64,000 nt of DNA, taken from assembly GCF_004684935.1 (NCBI RefSeq), contig NZ_SRJD01000003.1, forward strand, positions 1-64,000, given 5' to 3'. A program made the position numbers and the translations under genes. Shown in pieces: positions 34,807 to 43,378 of the stretch. Source of the stretch: Sporolactobacillus shoreae (lineage in GTDB: Bacteria; Bacillota; Bacilli; Bacillales; Sporolactobacillaceae). Under the pieces are notes generated by a model. It ran no database searches and was not told the DNA's origin. It worked only from the letters and a program-made list of their open reading frames with translations. How positions within the stretch are numbered: position 1 is the first letter of the stretch; every line of letters starts with the position of its first letter.

Positions 34807-35477
34807 TCCAGAAAGTACCCCTGTCCCTTTTTCGTTTTGATGCGTGATTCAAGACCTGCTTCGGCAAGCTTTTTTCTGAGACGGACTACGTTGACAGTCA
34901 GCGTATTGTCATCAACGAAGCTTTCGTCTTCCCAAAGCGCTCTCATAATCTTGTCCCGTGATAATACCTCTCCGGCATGCGTCATCAGCATGTAGAGAAT
35001 CCTGAATTCATTCTTTGTCAAATCAATCTGGCAGTCATCATAGATCAGGCGAGAATCTTTCAGATTCAGGACGGCACCCCTGTGTTCTACGACTTGAAGT
35101 TCATGATCCAGATAGGAATAAGTGCGTCTCAGCAGCGCATTAATTTTAGCCATCAGGATGTCCATATCAATCGGTTTCTGAATAAAATCATCACCGCCCA
35201 TGTTCATGGCCATAATCTTGTCCATGCGCGTATCTCTCGAAGAAATAAAAATGATCGGTACTTTGGAGATTTCACGAAGCTTCCGGCACCAGAAATAACC
35301 GTCGAATGCAGGAAGATTGATATCGAGAAGGACAAGCTGAGGCTTGCTGTCAATGAATGTCTGAAGGATATGATCGAAATCAATTGCGGCGATTCCCTCA
35401 AAATGCCATTTTTCCAATGCCCCGACGATAATCTCTTTCATTGTCGGATCGTCTTCAACAACCAAGATCGTAAACAT
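34803..35477 (-). CDS. bceR: BceR-like response regulator (OmpR family)
   Basis: A 224-residue OmpR-type regulator. Receiver: acidic pair in VVEDDPTMKEI, phospho-acceptor Asp in LVLLDINLPAFDGY, Lys in FIQKPIDMD. The winged helix (about 130-222) has the recognition segment DDNTLTVNVVRLRKKL and the terminal wing IKTKKGQGYFLE. It is first in the bceRS pair and should bind the operator at 33753-33766 to induce bceAB. The promoter of bceRS itself was not identified. Confidence 0.9.
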   Translation of the reverse strand: MFTILVVEDDPTMKEIIVGALEKWHFEGIAAIDFDHILQTFIDSKPQLVLLDINLPAFDGYFWCRKLREISKVPIIFISSRDTRMDKIMAMNMGGDDFIQKPIDMDILMAKINALLRRTYSYLDHELQVVEHRGAVLNLKDSRLIYDDCQIDLTKNEFRILYMLMTHAGEVLSRDKIMRALWEDESFVDDNTLTVNVVRLRKKLAEAGLESRIKTKKGQGYFLE

Positions 35478-35526
35478 GGGAAGCCTCCCTTACTTTTTCA
35501 ATTTAGGAGCATGGGCCCGTTAGTTA

Positions 35527-35554
35527 AAATGCCGGGCGATAGGCCCGGCATTTG
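35527..35554 (-). terminator. Terminator between yslB and bceR
   Basis: AAATGCCGGGC and GCCCGGCATTT pair around a 6-base loop. T residues follow on both sides. It ends yslB transcription before the bceR gene. Confidence 0.75.
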
Positions 35555-35602
35555 TCATGCTTCTGATTTCTCATCATTTTAACCGGTTGTTCCTGAAAAA
35601 GG

Positions 35603-36064
35603 TCAGTCGCGAGCCGCGTCCTTCGCATCCCATTTGACAATGAAAACGGCCTTTTTGTTGCGGCCCGTCCGGACTTCTGTATAAGCTTCTGCAACAAAGC
35701 CATGAATTTTCTGAATCTGTTCAGCAATAAATCCGGCTTCCATCGTGAACTGGACAGACCCCGGGTGGTCTTTGATTCTTGATTCTATGAGAACGGAATG
35801 GCATTCGAAAACCATTTGACTTTTCCCTTTTTCTGTTAATTCAAGGCTCCCCCATCCGGCTTGCTCAAAAAAAGCCACGATTTTCTCTTCACTTTCAAGC
35901 GGATACTGCCGAGCGAGCTTGCGACCGGCCCAGTACAAAATCGAGGCTGTTTCTTTTCCGAGCAATTCGGGAATCAGTTGATTTCTGAATAATTCATAGC
36001 CGAAGGCCGGAACAGTGACGTCCCCGTATTGTTCAGGCTGCGGACAGGTTTCATTTTTTGTCAT
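35603..36064 (-). CDS. yslB: YslB family protein (DUF2507)
   Basis: A 153-residue cytosolic protein of the DUF2507 family, similar to B. subtilis YslB. It has the FGYELFRNQLIPELLGKETASILYWAGRKLARQYPL segment shared by the family (V4R-like helix). Function is not established. B. subtilis keeps it beside sdhC, as here, though divergent in orientation. The start ATG 36064 has GGAGGG 9 bp upstream; the GTG- or ATG-like frame from 36085 is too long. Confidence 0.82.
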   Translation of the reverse strand: MTKNETCPQPEQYGDVTVPAFGYELFRNQLIPELLGKETASILYWAGRKLARQYPLESEEKIVAFFEQAGWGSLELTEKGKSQMVFECHSVLIESRIKDHPGSVQFTMEAGFIAEQIQKIHGFVAEAYTEVRTGRNKKAVFIVKWDAKDAARD

Positions 36065-36148
36065 CTCTATAATCCCTCCACGCACTATTATATCTTTTTT
36101 TCCCGGCCTTCACTATGAAAACGTGAGGATAGCGTTTTCAACTCAGAA

Positions 36149-36177
36149 TTGACTGTGAAAAATCCGGGGATTACAAT
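36149..36177 (+). promoter_or_regulatory. Candidate sdhCAB promoter
   Basis: TTGACT (36149-36154), 17 bp, TACAAT (36172-36177), about 100 bp before the sdhC start. A sigma-A match in the right place. An inverted-repeat-like pair (ATTTGTTCGAAGCAAAT, 36200-36216) lies downstream and could be an operator. Confidence 0.6.
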
Positions 36178-36281
36178 TGATTTATGAATACCGTAGTCAT
36201 ATTTGTTCGAAGCAAATGACTACAATTTATATGTACAACTAAATAAAAGCGCTAACATTTATTTGAAGGAGGAGGAGCAAC

Positions 36282-36887
36282 ATGGCTGATCATGATTATG
36301 GTGAGCACCGATTGCATTCTCTTTTGGGAGTCATACCGGTCGGTCTCTTTCTCGTTGTTCACCTGACCGTTAATTATCAGGCGACAAAGGGACCCGAGGC
36401 TTTCAATCAGGCTGCATCATTTATGGAAAGTTTACCGTATCTGCTTTTTTTGGAAATTGTGATGATTTATCTTCCGATTCTTTTCCACGCGATTTTGGGC
36501 GTTTATATTGCTTTTACTGCTAAAAACAATGTCCGAAATTTCGGCTTTTTCAGAAACTGGATGTTTCTGCTTCAAAGGCTGTCGGGACTTTTTCTCGTGA
36601 TCTTCCTCGCCTGGCATATCTGGGAGACAAGGATCGCCATGGCGCTCGGTACCCCTCTGAATTACGAGTTAATGGCTCATATCCTCAGCAATCCCGGAAT
36701 AATCATTTTTTATGTTGCCGGCATTCTGTGTGCTGTCTATCATTTTTCAAACGGTCTCTGGTCATTCTGCGTGCACTGGGGAATTCTTGTTTCACCAAAA
36801 TCTCAGAAAATTGGTTCTTATGTTGCGCTAGCCGTTTTTGTGCTTCTGGCTTACGTGGGAATCCGGGCTTTATTCGCATTTATTTAA
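36282..36887 (+). CDS. sdhC: Succinate dehydrogenase cytochrome b558 subunit
   Basis: The membrane anchor of the Bacillus-type succinate:menaquinone reductase (201 residues). It has five membrane helices, and the His residues suited to bind two hemes are visible in EHRLHSLLGVIP, VHLTVNYQ, LFHAILGVYI, LAWHIWETR and AVYHFSNGL. It anchors SdhA/SdhB to the membrane and passes electrons to menaquinone. It begins the sdhCAB operon with GGAGGAGGAG just ahead of the ATG. Confidence 0.95.
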   Translation: MADHDYGEHRLHSLLGVIPVGLFLVVHLTVNYQATKGPEAFNQAASFMESLPYLLFLEIVMIYLPILFHAILGVYIAFTAKNNVRNFGFFRNWMFLLQRLSGLFLVIFLAWHIWETRIAMALGTPLNYELMAHILSNPGIIIFYVAGILCAVYHFSNGLWSFCVHWGILVSPKSQKIGSYVALAVFVLLAYVGIRALFAFI

Positions 36888-36927
36888 TCTTAGAGACTAT
36901 CAATCAATCGAAAAGGAGTGATCCCGC

Positions 36928-38679
36928 ATGAGCAAAGGAAAAATCATTATTGTCGGTGGAGGCCTCGGAGGATTAATGTCCGCGGTCAAAGCGGCGGAAG
37001 CAGGCGTTGAAGTCGATCTCTTCTCAGTTGTTCCGGTCAAACGCTCGCATTCTGTATGCGCGCAGGGCGGCATTAATGGCGCAGTCAACACGAAGGGCGA
37101 AGGTGATTCTCCTTGGGAACACTTTGACGATACCATTTACGGCGGAGATTTTCTGGCGAATCAGCCGCCTGTAAAAGCAATGTGTGAGGCAGCTCCGGGA
37201 ATTATCCATCTTCTGGACCGGATGGGTGTCATGTTCAACCGCACGCCGGAAGGTCTGCTAGATTTTCGCAGGTTCGGCGGTACGCAGTATCATCGGACCG
37301 CTTACGCGGGAGCGACGACGGGGCAGCAACTGCTTTACGCGTTGGACGAGCAGGTTCGGCGCCAGGAGGTAAATGGGCTGGTTCACAAACACGAATATGT
37401 TGAATTTCTTTCGGTGGTGATTGATGAGGACAATGTCTGTCGCGGAATCGTGGTTCAAAATATGAAAACAATGGAGATCGCCGTATTCCGTGCGGATGCG
37501 GTCATTATGGCAACGGGCGGCCTGGGTGTGATCTTCGGAAAATCGACGAACTCGATGATCAACACCGGATCCGCGGCGTCAACGCTCTATCAGCAGGGTG
37601 CTTATTTCGCGAATGGCGAATTTATCCAGATCCATCCGACCGCTATCCCCGGCGACGACAAACTAAGACTAATGAGTGAGTCGGCGCGCGGAGAGGGTGG
37701 TCGGCTCTGGACGTACAAAGACGGCAAACCATGGTATTTTCTTGAAGAAATGTATCCGGCGTATGGCAACCTTGTGCCTCGTGATGTAGCGACGCGGGCC
37801 ATATTTGATATTTGTATTAATCAGCACTTGGGTGTCAATGGAGAAAACATGGTTTATCTGGATCTGTCGCATAAAGATCCTCATGAACTGGATGTCAAAC
37901 TGGGCGGCATCATCGAAATTTATGAAAAATTTGTCGGTGAAGATCCGCATAAAGTGCCAATGAAAGTTTTCCCGGCGGTTCACTATTCAATGGGCGGACT
38001 TTGGGTTGATTTTAATCAGATGACCAACATCAAAGGCCTGTTCGCCTGCGGGGAATGCGACTATCAGTATCATGGTGCGAACCGTCTGGGCGCGAATTCG
38101 CTGCTTTCCGCATTGTACGGCGGCATGATTGCCGGCCCGAATGCGGTGAAATATGTCGCGGGTCTGAATAAAGACAGCCAGGAAGTACCTTCAGAACTCT
38201 ATGATGGTGCACTGAAGCGCGAGCAGGAAAAGTATCACCGGATTACGTCGATGAATGGCAGCGAGAACGCTTATGTCCTACACCAGGAACTGGGCGAATG
38301 GATGACAAAATATGTGACGGTTGTCCGCGAAAACAAAACCCTGCTGGAAGCGGATGAACATATTCAGGAATTGATGGAGCGTTATAAAAATATTAATATC
38401 AATGACACGTCGAAATGGAGCAACAGCGGTGCCTCGTTCACCCGCCAGCTCTGGGATATGCTCGAACTCGCAAGGGTCATCACGTTAGGTGCGTACAATC
38501 GAAATGAGAGCCGCGGTGCGCATTATAAGCCTGAATTTCCGGACCGTAATGACAATGACTGGCTTAAGACGACTAAGGCCAAATTCAATTCTGAGAAAAA
38601 CGGACCGGATTTTGAGTATGAAGATGTCGATATATCTCTGATCAAGCCGCGCAAGAGAGACTATTCACATAGTAAATAA
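36928..38679 (+). CDS. sdhA: Succinate dehydrogenase flavoprotein subunit
   Basis: The catalytic flavoprotein, 583 residues. FAD-binding GGGLGGLMSAVKAAEAG, the FAD-linking His in KRSHSVCAQGGING, substrate Arg/His in HPTAIPGDDKLRLMSESARGEGG, and the FAD segment YHGANRLGANSLLSALYGG are visible. The C-terminal helical domain carries RNESRGAHYKPEFPDRNDNDWL. It oxidises succinate to fumarate in the TCA cycle. It follows sdhC by 40 bp and precedes sdhB. Confidence 0.96.
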   Translation: MSKGKIIIVGGGLGGLMSAVKAAEAGVEVDLFSVVPVKRSHSVCAQGGINGAVNTKGEGDSPWEHFDDTIYGGDFLANQPPVKAMCEAAPGIIHLLDRMGVMFNRTPEGLLDFRRFGGTQYHRTAYAGATTGQQLLYALDEQVRRQEVNGLVHKHEYVEFLSVVIDEDNVCRGIVVQNMKTMEIAVFRADAVIMATGGLGVIFGKSTNSMINTGSAASTLYQQGAYFANGEFIQIHPTAIPGDDKLRLMSESARGEGGRLWTYKDGKPWYFLEEMYPAYGNLVPRDVATRAIFDICINQHLGVNGENMVYLDLSHKDPHELDVKLGGIIEIYEKFVGEDPHKVPMKVFPAVHYSMGGLWVDFNQMTNIKGLFACGECDYQYHGANRLGANSLLSALYGGMIAGPNAVKYVAGLNKDSQEVPSELYDGALKREQEKYHRITSMNGSENAYVLHQELGEWMTKYVTVVRENKTLLEADEHIQELMERYKNININDTSKWSNSGASFTRQLWDMLELARVITLGAYNRNESRGAHYKPEFPDRNDNDWLKTTKAKFNSEKNGPDFEYEDVDISLIKPRKRDYSHSK

Positions 38680-38693
38680 GGGGGGAGAAGGAC

Positions 38694-39464
38694 ATGAGTG
38701 AAGTGAGTCATCCGAAAACAATTCAGCTGATCATTACACGGCAGGAAGGGCCGGATTCGACCCCTTATAAGGAAAAGTTTGCAGTGCCTTACCGGCCGAA
38801 CATGAATGTTATTTCCGCACTGATGGCAATCCGGCGCAATCCGGTCAATGCGGAGGGTGAGAAAACCTCGCCGCCGCAATGGGAAATGAGCTGCCTGGAA
38901 GAAGTGTGCGGCGCCTGTTCGATGGTCATCAACGGACGTCCCCGTCAAGCCTGCACCGCGTTGATCGACAAATTGGAGAAGCCCGTCCGTCTGGAACCGA
39001 TGAAGACTTTTCCGATTGTCCGAGATCTGGTCGTCGACCGCACCCGGATGTTTAACGCTCTGAAGAAAGTCAAAGCGTGGATCCCGATCGACGGCACCTA
39101 TGATCTCGGTCCCGGGCCGCGCATGGCGGAGAGCAAGCGGCAGTGGGCTTATGAATTGTCCAAATGCATGACCTGCGGCGTCTGCCTTGAAGCCTGCCCG
39201 AACGTCAACAGCAAATCCAGCTTTATGGGTCCCGCACCGCTGTCTCAGGTCCGTCTCTTCAATGCTCATCCGACAGGCGCGATGAATCAAGCGGAAAGGC
39301 TGCACGCAATCATGGGGAAGGGAGGAATTGAGGGCTGCGGAAATTCCCAGAACTGTGTCGAAGTCTGCCCGAAAGGCATTCCGCTGACGACATCCATTGC
39401 CGCCCTGAACCGGGCAACAGTGGTTCAGTCGTTTAAGGACTTTTTCGGAAGTGATAATCAGTAA
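38694..39464 (+). CDS. sdhB: Succinate dehydrogenase iron-sulfur subunit
   Basis: The electron-transfer subunit, 256 residues. It binds a [2Fe-2S] cluster (CLEEVCGACSMVING...C), then [4Fe-4S] and [3Fe-4S] clusters (CMTCGVCLEACPNV; GCGNSQNCVEVCPKG). It bridges SdhA and SdhC. The ATG at 38694 has AAGGGGGGAG ahead. The next gene, gerE, begins 125 bp later, with a sigma-K-like promoter in between. Confidence 0.96.
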   Translation: MSEVSHPKTIQLIITRQEGPDSTPYKEKFAVPYRPNMNVISALMAIRRNPVNAEGEKTSPPQWEMSCLEEVCGACSMVINGRPRQACTALIDKLEKPVRLEPMKTFPIVRDLVVDRTRMFNALKKVKAWIPIDGTYDLGPGPRMAESKRQWAYELSKCMTCGVCLEACPNVNSKSSFMGPAPLSQVRLFNAHPTGAMNQAERLHAIMGKGGIEGCGNSQNCVEVCPKGIPLTTSIAALNRATVVQSFKDFFGSDNQ

Positions 39465-39503
39465 TGAGGCATGGAAGGCGGCGTCAGACTTCAAAAAGAC
39501 GCT

Positions 39504-39532
39504 CACGAATCAATCACAGCCGTCATAAAATA
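39504..39532 (+). promoter_or_regulatory. Candidate sigma-K promoter of gerE
   Basis: CACG (39504-39507), 16 bp, then CATAAAATA (39524-39532), matching the sigma-K -10 CATANNNTA and an imperfect ACM -35. gerE of B. subtilis is sigma-K dependent. Confidence 0.5.
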
Positions 39533-39588
39533 CTAATGACTAAAAGCCTTTCCCGCCCGCTCTTTTGCTGAGCAAGGAGGGGGAATTG

Positions 39589-39813
39589 TTGAAGGAAGAA
39601 TATCATCGTCCGAAGCCACTGCTGACGAAGAGGGAGAGAGAAGTCTTTGAACTTCTTGTTCAAGACAAGACAACCCGAGATATTGCCAAGGAACTCTTCA
39701 TTAGTGAGAAAACAGTCCGCAACCATATTTCAAACACAATGCAGAAGCTTGGTGTGAAAGGACGCTCCCAGGCGGTTGTCGAACTGCTCAGGCTCGGAGA
39801 ACTCAAACTATAG
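39589..39813 (+). CDS. gerE: Spore coat regulator GerE
   Basis: A LuxR-type HTH regulator of exactly 74 residues starting at TTG 39589, with AAGGAGGGGG 8 bp upstream. It reads KPLLTKREREVFELLVQ, then the DNA-binding helix-turn-helix TTRDIAKELFISEKTVRNHISNTMQKLGVKGRSQAVVELLRL, nearly identical to B. subtilis GerE. Late in mother-cell sporulation it controls coat genes. The upstream frame to 39565 would add 8 residues without a better box. A second, decayed copy of its 3' end lies at 44598-44714. Confidence 0.95.
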   Translation: MKEEYHRPKPLLTKREREVFELLVQDKTTRDIAKELFISEKTVRNHISNTMQKLGVKGRSQAVVELLRLGELKL

Positions 39814-39855
39814 CACCGGCCGGTTCCTGATAAAGGGCCGGCTGTTGTTTTTTTA
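39739..39855 (+). repeat. Left direct repeat: gerE 3' end plus terminator (copy 1)
   Basis: The last 25 codons of gerE and its terminator (117 bp) recur at 44598-44714 in the same orientation with about nine differences (about 92 percent identity by eye). Between the copies are 4.74 kb with no backbone genes. This marks the left edge of the accessory island. Confidence 0.88.
39814..39855 (+). terminator. Terminator after gerE
   Basis: CCGGCC pairs with GGCCGG (within ACCGGCCGGTTCC and GGGCCGGCTGTTG), followed by TTTTTTT. The same hairpin is copied at 44673-44714. Confidence 0.8.
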
Positions 39856-40023
39856 AACGATCGATTATGTACCTTTGCCCTATTGAGGGTCGGGCTTGTC
39901 TCCTGAACGGCGAACCTGTCCTGTTCAAGCTAAAAATTGATTAAAAAACAAAGTAGCTGACAAGAAATTGAGTTGAAAAACTCGTACAGAAGTGTTTCCT
40001 TTGCCAACATAATCAAGTTTTCG

Positions 40024-40476
40024 TTAAAGTCCATTAAAAGACCTGAGCATTTTAATGAACTCATGAAGCTCAGCGTTATTCCAATTTGAAATTCGCTCAT
40101 AGAAAACCGATTCTTTTTCTTTAAGAGCACTAATCGTTTTTTGTTTCCCAAGCTCAGTAAGAGACAGAAGAATTCTCCGACCATCTTCAGTTGATGCATC
40201 TCTTCTCACATACCCCAAAGATTCCAATTGTTTGACAAGGCGGCTGACCGAACTGCGATCCATAGCGGTTGATTCTGCTAAAACGGCAGCACTTGTCGGT
40301 CCATAGGAGTAGAGCCAACGAATAATATGGAAGGCAGCAGGCTGTAAGGAAGAATCGAATCGCGCTGCGGCTTTGACATTTAGTGCATGTGATGCACCGA
40401 TGAGTGCATTGAGCTGCTCACCTAACTCTAGCTCCAACTGCTCTCTTGGACTTTTTTTGTAATGATTATCCTCCAT
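40024..40476 (-). CDS. MarR-family transcriptional regulator
   Basis: A winged-helix MarR regulator of 150 residues, with the helix-turn-helix and wing around FHIIRWLYSYGPTSAAVLAESTAMDRSSVSRLVKQLESLGYVRRDASTEDGRRILLSLTELG. It is divergent from an SDR gene, and the intergenic space has two ATATATC direct repeats that could be its sites. It probably regulates itself and the SDR. The 168-bp stretch between the gerE terminator and its stop shows nothing recognisable. Confidence 0.88.
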   Translation of the reverse strand: MEDNHYKKSPREQLELELGEQLNALIGASHALNVKAAARFDSSLQPAAFHIIRWLYSYGPTSAAVLAESTAMDRSSVSRLVKQLESLGYVRRDASTEDGRRILLSLTELGKQKTISALKEKESVFYERISNWNNAELHEFIKMLRSFNGL

Positions 40477-40524
40477 GACGATTCACCGATCCTTTAGTCT
40501 CCAAAATAACCTTCTGTATTTTAA

Positions 40525-40564
40525 TTGACATATATCCATCAAATCTATATAGTGGACATATATC
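40525..40564 (+). promoter_or_regulatory. SDR promoter with repeated GACATATATC
   Basis: TTGACA (40525-40530), 17 bp, TATAGT (40548-40553). The sequence GACATATATC occurs at 40527-40536 (over the -35) and again at 40555-40564 (just after the -10), 28 bp apart in direct orientation. These are candidate MarR sites. Confidence 0.65.
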
Positions 40565-40634
40565 AACTGTATTAATTACCTCACAAGCTTTCTTCAGCTT
40601 CCAAAAACATTGTAGCACACAAAGGAGATTGACC

Positions 40635-41510
40635 ATGTCTAAAAATTCAGTCGTTGTCATAACAGGAGCAACAAGCGGTCTGGGGCAGATTGTCGCAATT
40701 GAATTAGCAAAGCGCGGGTTTGACCTTGTTCTGACAGCAAGAAGCAAAGAACGTGCTGAGGCAACGAAAAAAATCATTGAAAACACTAATCCTTCAGTGA
40801 ATGTCGCCTTTTTTTTCGGAGACCTATCGGTAATGACGGATGCTAAACGGGTTGGCAAAGAAATAGCTGCTGCTTACCCTAAAATCGACGTACTTTTGAA
40901 CAATGCAGGGATTCATGCATTTGAGCAGCGCATTACTTCCGAGGGATTTCCAGAAATGATTGCTGTAAACTATTTAGCACCGTGGCTATTGACACATGCT
41001 TTGAAACCATCCTTACAGAACGCAGGCAAGGCTAGAGTTGTTAATGTTGCTTCCGAAGCTTCACGTAATCATGGAGTGTTAAAGCTTCCCGAGGATTTAA
41101 CCGATACCACTCCTTTTACTGCCCGCGGCTCATCCGCCATTTATGGAAAAACAAAATTATTGGATATCATGTTCACTGCTGAACTGGCTCGACAATGGGC
41201 GGGCACCGGAATCAGTGTGAATGCGCTAAATCCTGGATTTAATGTTACCGGACTTGGACGTGAACTCAGGTTTGCAAACGTTATTGAACGTCTTTTAAAA
41301 ATCTTCCATATCGGAGATCCGAGAAGAGGGGCTGATATTATTACCCGATTAATCGTGGAACCCAAATATCAAGAGGTGACAGGAGGGTATTTTAATGTTG
41401 GAACCGGGAATGCAATTGAACCGAAATCACCTGGCGGAGATGTTGCGATGCAGAGTAAGTTGTGGAAGGAAACACAAGACATACTTGAGCAACGAGGCTA
41501 CCTTGGTTAA
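40635..41510 (+). CDS. Short-chain dehydrogenase/reductase
   Basis: A classical-type SDR of 291 residues, NADP-dependent in appearance. It has the nucleotide motif TGATSGLG (about residues 9-16), NNAG (about 89-92), a Ser in NVASEASRNHG and the catalytic YGKTK. It looks like the retinol dehydrogenase/WW-oxidoreductase-like branch; substrate unknown. ATG 40635 has AAAGGAG 8 bp upstream. It lies inside the gerE-flanked island, divergent from marR. Confidence 0.87.
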   Translation: MSKNSVVVITGATSGLGQIVAIELAKRGFDLVLTARSKERAEATKKIIENTNPSVNVAFFFGDLSVMTDAKRVGKEIAAAYPKIDVLLNNAGIHAFEQRITSEGFPEMIAVNYLAPWLLTHALKPSLQNAGKARVVNVASEASRNHGVLKLPEDLTDTTPFTARGSSAIYGKTKLLDIMFTAELARQWAGTGISVNALNPGFNVTGLGRELRFANVIERLLKIFHIGDPRRGADIITRLIVEPKYQEVTGGYFNVGTGNAIEPKSPGGDVAMQSKLWKETQDILEQRGYLG

Positions 41511-41540
41511 ATCAAATACATGGAAAGGAGTGAACAATTG

Positions 41541-41618
41541 ATGAGTCAAGATTTAGATAGAAACACCCTCAAAAAAGGTCCCCTTCTCTTTAAAAAAGAA
41601 ACTCTAACGAAACATTAG
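41541..41618 (+). CDS. Possible 25-residue ORF (gene remnant)
   Basis: An ATG at 41541 preceded by AAAGGAGTGAAC reads MSQDLDRNTLKKGPLLF... to a TAG at 41616. It starts 30 bp after the SDR stop and has a good ribosome binding site, but is short and matches no family known to me. It could be the start of a decayed gene or a small peptide. From 41619 to 41752 I see only AT-rich DNA that may hold a promoter for the next gene. Confidence 0.4.
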   Translation: MSQDLDRNTLKKGPLLFKKETLTKH

Positions 41619-41752
41619 GGTAACGATTTTGAAATGAAAGTTCTATGAATAATAATCTAATATAAATTTTTACTATGGAAGTTCATTTCACTTAAATATT
41701 GTCTAAAATGTGACGATAATGTGTATGAAGTTAATTTGAAGGAGATGTAAGT

Positions 41753-41938
41753 ATGCCGATAAGTGGTGTTTCGTCAGGAACTCCTGATTATGCCATTCAG
41801 CAAGCGCAAGCTCAACAGTTGCAAGCTGCACAGCAGACTCAGCAAGTACAACCAGCTTCAGCGGATAAAGATCATGATAATGATCAGGGCAGTGAAGCCG
41901 CAGAAGGTCGTGGTAGACTTATTGATGTAAAAGGTTAA
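41753..41938 (+). CDS. Small Gln-rich protein of unknown function (61 aa)
   Basis: A 61-residue protein with no signal peptide or membrane helix. Its middle is Gln/Ala-rich (IQQAQAQQLQAAQQTQQ), followed by an acidic stretch (DKDHDNDQGSEAAE) and the end GRLIDVKG. The acidic DHDxD part resembles a Ca-binding loop. Small bacterial proteins with such a DHDGD stretch and a short terminal IDV-type end are known to me only as hypotheticals. A GGAGATG box precedes the ATG and a good terminator follows. It lies 300 bp before the chemoreceptor gene in the island. Confidence 0.7.
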   Translation: MPISGVSSGTPDYAIQQAQAQQLQAAQQTQQVQPASADKDHDNDQGSEAAEGRGRLIDVKG

Positions 41939-41962
41939 TCCTGTGCTTCAGAGGTAATCAAT

Positions 41963-41997
41963 AAAAAGGAGCCTAATCAGTGGGGGCTCCTTTTTTA
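41963..41997 (+). terminator. Terminator after the small Gln-rich gene
   Basis: AAAAAGGAGCC pairs with GGCTCCTTTTTT around an 11-base loop and ends with T-rich DNA. The remaining gap to 42246 shows no other feature. Confidence 0.85.
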
Positions 41998-42246
41998 TAC
42001 ACAATAATAGCCGGTCAACTGACTACATTTTGACCTATGGAACATTTATTATTATTTTGGGGAAGATATGTTCTTTTTGCGTGCGATAAAATTTAAAACA
42101 GATCCATGGTCGCACTTCTAATGAAGCGATTTTGAACTTCAAGATTAAATCTATCTCATCATTTCGTGAACCAAGCCTAAATGATTATTCTTGATCGCCG
42201 ATATTAAAAATGTGATAAAAAATGATTCAGAGAAAGGGATTGGAGT

Positions 42247-43374
42247 ATGAGCATCAGATTAAAGCTATACATAGTCATATCTGCTATTTTCATTTTGCCC
42301 AATCTGTTGCTTGCGTATTTTTTTACGAGCAGCGGTTTTAATGTATGGGAAGGAATGATACCACTTATTTCCCTTTGCATGACAATTATTGGGCTTATCT
42401 TAGTTTATCGGTGTGTGTCTCTTCGGTCACCAGAAGCGTTAACAGTGCCGGCTGCAGAGATTTTAACCCCCCAGGAAAGTGATACTGCACAGTACACGAA
42501 ATATGCTGTCTCTGACTTGTTTCACCAAACTGTTGCATTAACGGATCATATGGAGACACTCGTTAATGTTGCTGGAGACATATCACATGGTGCATCGATT
42601 CAGACTGATAATGTGGTCAAAAGCACAGATACCATGACAGAAGTTACGAGTGGTATTCAACAGATTGCTTCCAGTTCAGAAAAGGTTTCAGACACATCAA
42701 AAAAGGCGTCGGTAGCCGCGAATGAGGGCTATAAATTAATCGGTAATCTGCTCACACAAATGCAGTCCATTTACGAGACAACAAGTCAGCTGTCAAAATT
42801 CATTGCTAATCTGGCCGATCACTCGGGTCAAGTTGATCAGATTGTCCATACAATCACAGACATAGCAGAACAGACAAGATTATTGTCTTTTAATGCGTCT
42901 ATTGAAGCGGCTAGAGCGGGTGAATCTGGAAAAAGCTTTGCGGTTGTGGCGAATGAAGTCGGAAAGTTATCGGATAAGTCAAAAGAAGAAGCAGATCACA
43001 TTTCCAATATCTTATCTTCAATTCAGTCAAATGTGCACAAAGCGGTTGAAATTACGTCAGACAGTATGGAAAAAGTCTCAGACGGCATGACAACAATGAA
43101 TACAACAAAGAACTATTTTAAGACGATTATTCAGGAAGTCAGCGGTACTTCTGATCAAGTCATGGAAATGACCGCTGCTGTGCAGCAGCTGGCAGCGGGA
43201 ACAGAAGAGGTTAAAAAAATTACCGAATTTACGATGAAAGTGCAGCAAGGCGGGACAGCTAAGATTAATCAACTTGATACGCTTCTAAAAGAATTCTGTT
43301 CTTCTTTTGAGATGATCATCAAGAACTATAACAACTTAGAATCACGTGACAAAAAAGAAGTTGCAGGGGGTTAA
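42247..43374 (+). CDS. Minimal methyl-accepting chemotaxis-like transducer
   Basis: A 375-residue membrane signal transducer. Two N-terminal helices (about 5-25 and 35-55) have only a ten-residue loop between them, so it lacks the periplasmic-type sensor domain. No clear HAMP domain follows. The MCP signalling hairpin is present ([44 protein letters not shown]), close to the CheA/CheW-binding consensus with Ser-Phe in place of Ala-Leu. It should therefore dock with CheW/CheA from elsewhere in the genome. It ends 4 bp before an adenylate-forming ligase gene, forming a two-gene unit. Confidence 0.85.
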   Translation: MSIRLKLYIVISAIFILPNLLLAYFFTSSGFNVWEGMIPLISLCMTIIGLILVYRCVSLRSPEALTVPAAEILTPQESDTAQYTKYAVSDLFHQTVALTDHMETLVNVAGDISHGASIQTDNVVKSTDTMTEVTSGIQQIASSSEKVSDTSKKASVAANEGYKLIGNLLTQMQSIYETTSQLSKFIANLADHSGQVDQIVHTITDIAEQTRLLSFNASIEAARAGESGKSFAVVANEVGKLSDKSKEEADHISNILSSIQSNVHKAVEITSDSMEKVSDGMTTMNTTKNYFKTIIQEVSGTSDQVMEMTAAVQQLAAGTEEVKKITEFTMKVQQGGTAKINQLDTLLKEFCSSFEMIIKNYNNLESRDKKEVAGG

Positions 43375-43378
43375 GGTT

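Noticed and set aside
38661-39506. 281-codon minus-strand ORF opposite sdhB
   Set aside because: Shadow of sdhB; the plus strand carries all iron-sulfur Cys motifs and the minus product has none of any family.
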